NCBI RefSeq assembly: GCF_002994635.1
Contig: NZ_PVNL01000030.1
Span: forward strand, 186,001-250,000
Source of the DNA: Enhygromyxa salina
GTDB lineage: Bacteria; Myxococcota_A; Polyangia; Nannocystales; Nannocystaceae
DNA length: 64,000 bases
Direction of reading: 5' to 3'
Shown here: piece by piece, positions 62,401 to 64,000 of the stretch
Layout: each line of letters opens with the position of its first letter
Numbering within the stretch: position 1 is the first letter of the stretch
Translations under genes and position numbers: made by a program
Notes under the pieces: model-generated
Told to the model about the DNA's origin: nothing
Seen by the model: the letters and a program-made list of their open reading frames with translations, nothing else
Database searches by the model: none

Positions 62401-64000
62401 GCGAGGCAACGCCTGGATCGCGGCGTCGTCGAGCCCACGAACCATGCGCCAGGCCCGATACAGCGTCGCCATCGCGCGCAGGCGGGTGGGCGCGCGCGGG
62501 ATCGGGGAGCCCAGCCGCGCGAGCGCCTCGAGCCCGAGCTCCACGGACTCGAAGTGACGGGTCTCGACCCACAGCAGACGCACGCGTCGCGCGACGACCT
62601 CGCCGTAGTGATGGTCCGCGAGGCGCCAATCGAGCAGCTCGGTGAACGCCCGGTCGGCGGCTCGACGCAGGCCATTGAGCGCGAGCGAGTAGGCCAGGCT
62701 GAAGTGCAGACGAAACGACAGCTCGTAGTCGGGCGCTTGTGGGCCGCGCGCGATGACGTCGGCCCGGCTGCCGACCGTGAGCTCGATGCCACGGCTGAGG
62801 TAGCTCTGGGCGAGGTCGTAGGCGCCGGTGTCGAGACCCCGCGTGCCCGCGCGCAGGTCGAGCTCGGCGAGCTCGAGGCGGGTGGCGTGGTCGGGATCGG
62901 CGGGGGCGCCAGCGGTGAGGTGGTCGACGACCTCGAACAGGCGCTCGTCAGACGCCGCGAGGCCAGCGAGCAGCTCGCGTCCGATCGTCCAGTGTAGGTC
63001 GCGCCGGGCGTCGTCGGCCAGACCCTGCTGCGCGGCGTCCTGAATGCTGTCATGAACAAACTGGTACTCGCCCCCGAGGTGGGTGAGCAGCCCCGCAGCC
63101 TCGAGCTCGAACAAGCACGCCGTCAGCTGGCTACGCTGCTCACTGCACACCAACGCCAGGCGCGGCAGCTCGAAGCGCGAGCCGATGCAGGCCGCGCGGC
63201 GGATCACCTCGCGGGCGCTCGCGCTGAGCGACTGCAGCTTGGTGCCCATCATCGCCACCGCGTCATCGGGGATCGGCTCGGCGTCGACGCGGTCTTGATC
63301 CCAGACCCAGCCCTGCGCGCTCGGCCGCAGCAGCTCTCGCTGCGCGAGCTGTGCGAGGAACTGACCAACAAACAAGGGCACGCCGTTGGTCTTGCGGGTG
63401 ATCGTGCGCGCGAGCACGCCGACCTCGCGGGCGCCGGGCAGCGCGTCGGTGAGCAGCGCCTCGATCGCGGGGGTCGAGATCCCGCCGAGCTCGAGCTCGC
63501 GGGCGCGAGGGTGGTTCTCGAGCTCGGCGATCAGGGCCCACAGCGGGTGGTCCTCGCCGAGATCCTCGCGCCGCAGCGAGAACACCAACAACAGAGGGCC
63601 CTCGTGGCCGTGAATGAGCGCCTCGAGCAGCTTGAGGCTGCCCTGGTCGGCCCAGTGCAGATCCTCGAGGACCAGCGCGATCGGTCGCCGATCACTGCAC
63701 ACGATCGAGAGCAGCCGCTCGACCGTGACGAGCAGCCGGTTGCGAGCCTCGGCCGCGTCGAGCCGCGCGGGCTTGGGCTGCGGCCCGACGATGAGCTCGA
63801 CGGTCGGGCACAGCTCGGCGAGCACGCTGGCGAGGCCGCCGAGCATCTCGGTGAGCCGTCGCCGCCAGCGCTCGAGCCGGGCGTCGCTCTCGGTCAGCAG
63901 CTGCTCGAACAGGACGGTCAGGGCTTGCTCGAACGCGGCGTAGGGCAGATCACGATGAGGATCGAACTTGCCGCCGAGCATGTAGCCGCCGTGGCTGATG
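59419..64000 (-). CDS. Giant hybrid sensor: AAA ATPase, helical (TPR-like) region, GAF, PAS and histidine kinase; 5' end off the window
   Basis: About 1,525 residues are visible and the frame continues beyond base 64000, where the sequence (GGYMLGGKFD) matches the junction after an N-terminal protein-kinase domain in fungal- and bacterial-type PknB-AAA-histidine-kinase hybrids. Order: AAA/NACHT-like ATPase with Walker B LVLEDLHWAD (about 100-120), a helical region of about 600 residues, GAF about 960-1110 (EDLRLDEVIRRVLDAAMTSV), PAS about 1125-1240 (ARWRSLVDGAPDLIALLDER), dimerisation domain with phospho-His in GTLASGVAHEINNPIQG, then ATPase domain (NLITNARDALNER, GTGLGLAVSHGII). The G1 box DNGPGIP reads DTADGIP. 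C-terminal receiver absent. It senses an unknown cue and signals to an unlinked response regulator. Confidence 0.9.
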   Translation of the reverse strand, partial: ISHGGYMLGGKFDPHRDLPYAAFEQALTVLFEQLLTESDARLERWRRRLTEMLGGLASVLAELCPTVELIVGPQPKPARLDAAEARNRLLVTVERLLSIVCSDRRPIALVLEDLHWADQGSLKLLEALIHGHEGPLLLVFSLRREDLGEDHPLWALIAELENHPRARELELGGISTPAIEALLTDALPGAREVGVLARTITRKTNGVPLFVGQFLAQLAQRELLRPSAQGWVWDQDRVDAEPIPDDAVAMMGTKLQSLSASAREVIRRAACIGSRFELPRLALVCSEQRSQLTACLFELEAAGLLTHLGGEYQFVHDSIQDAAQQGLADDARRDLHWTIGRELLAGLAASDERLFEVVDHLTAGAPADPDHATRLELAELDLRAGTRGLDTGAYDLAQSYLSRGIELTVGSRADVIARGPQAPDYELSFRLHFSLAYSLALNGLRRAADRAFTELLDWRLADHHYGEVVARRVRLLWVETRHFESVELGLEALARLGSPIPRAPTRLRAMATLYRAWRMVRGLDDAAIQALPRCEDERSAAVLDLVDQVKNPAFIVDNRLYLYLIGLHPLFIRTHGVHSTMIRAIGDLSIGVGGGLGKIADAVRMQDLASDLARAEPTAKTLSRVLALGGAMSLHRGRGFAEIVALFDASYPAALEAGEFDSASFIGGFGGDMQLEVGTHLRVLDRHCRRVARDVGRWCPNQMKVMVWMLRGLSLSLRGAQADTDEAVDRESVWDLDPEQILAHDGAHSNYYVGFIAKALHELVFGNHAAALVSCLRCIHDVEKVVFNTWFVARAYVLTCAAYSIRLLAGGAPSALAKAGARKGLRGLERWTKHSPANYGHYLDLARGLRYAVRGQPAAAARLLDRAWSSARKRGCRWIEGIAAEQLAALLERQGMTSLVDGARQRAWAAYAAWGADAKLDQLLRAHPGAFAAFGGRQEVARASSPRMLEERLHVDDERSSASGSTPRLDLAAVLRTVGAISEDLRLDEVIRRVLDAAMTSVGADHGLLVLEQGRELTLVAEAAAVGSTTIFPDPPLLRDVGGRAPSMLINFVVRSGQSVVLDDARSDQRFAGDPYLEHEHVRSVLALPLVKGERRLGALVVENRLTTHGFSPTSIKALKLITGQAASTLENALLYSALRSSEARWRSLVDGAPDLIALLDERGRIVFRNHSGPLTGLDEREEDHLDRADRDDADAGGSLRPESAKTWRAAVEGVLADGQRREFELEFIPHAEPIRWYAVRVAPIEVRRTLLSETDTVHRNAVAVATDITAQKQAEAERQAFDAQVREHQRLESVGTLASGVAHEINNPIQGIMNYADLIQASSSDAVMIEFATEIIYESNRVASIIRNLLAFSRQHADDAVDSVALGEVIDATLSLVRSLLRGDYITVEVEITPDLPLVRCRAQHIQQVVMNLITNARDALNERYGAHDIRKRIDIRVERAQRPGWVRVSISDTADGIPEDVLPRIFDPFFTTKDRSQGTGLGLAVSHGIIKDHGGELLVETKIGEGTRFLVELPALTDDALTDS

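Noticed and set aside
61477..62997. 506-codon plus-strand frame within the hybrid kinase
   Set aside because: Antisense to a gene with clear domains; no motif.

Overview
The window is chromosomal DNA of a high-GC myxobacterium, most probably of the suborder Nannocystineae (Nannocystis, Plesiocystis or Enhygromyxa type). The reasons are strong G/C third-position bias, several Hanks-type Ser/Thr kinases, many Cys-rich lipoproteins with acidic Gly-Asp (GDGDGDP) linkers, repeat-companion/LRR and DUF4215-like proteins, and a DUF1592/DUF1552 gene pair. No rRNA, tRNA, CRISPR array, transposase, prophage or plasmid gene was recognised, so this looks like ordinary chromosome with many lineage-specific envelope genes. 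No database search was run; family names come from motif recognition.

Layout. 1-5.7 kb: 3' end of an AlkB-type alkane hydroxylase, a membrane Ser/Thr kinase, a short acyl-CoA dehydrogenase-like gene, a Cys-rich lipoprotein, a gene remnant and a secreted esterase. 5.7-8.2 kb: proBA (proline synthesis, translationally coupled). 8.2-9.7 kb: an L7/L12-domain/LRR fusion. 10-12.7 kb: three tandem DUF4360-like exported proteins, each behind the same leader block. 12.9-15.7 kb: pyruvate phosphate dikinase, then a frameshifted small membrane gene. 16.2-18.2 kb: a locus of two paralogous exported proteins around a third. 18.4-20.1 kb: a YCII/DGPF gene with an ECF42-type sigma factor and a matching promoter. 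20-30 kb: lipoproteins, a HhH-GPD DNA glycosylase, the DUF1592/DUF1552 pair, a VOC protein, an exported spermidine-synthase-like protein, a GST, a frameshifted gene and a diiron-type hydrolase. 30.9-37.3 kb (minus strand): a compact five-gene operon of two Ser/Thr kinases with altered catalytic motifs, two CxxC envelope proteins and a beta-helix lipoprotein. 37.5-48 kb: vWA-type lipoprotein, AarF/UbiB kinase, SGNH hydrolase, Baeyer-Villiger-like monooxygenase, Mrp ATPase, peptide deformylase and a second FAD monooxygenase. 47.9-51.7 kb: an ExbB/ExbD-type motor operon divergent from a LysM-MepA murein endopeptidase, then a cold-shock gene with a clear terminator. 52-59.4 kb: another kinase/membrane-protein pair, alpha/beta hydrolase, CBS protein, ABC-F ATPase, His-rich exported protein and a DUF4242/cupin pair. 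59.4-64 kb: a giant hybrid AAA-GAF-PAS-histidine kinase that runs off the window.

The most interesting material is the kinase/envelope operon at 31-37 kb and the related pair at 52.6-54.3 kb, the triplicated DUF4360 genes with fixed-spacing leaders, the L7/L12-LRR fusion, and the degenerate 3-hydroxyanthranilate-dioxygenase-like cupin. All long ORFs antisense to these genes were treated as GC-bias shadows.
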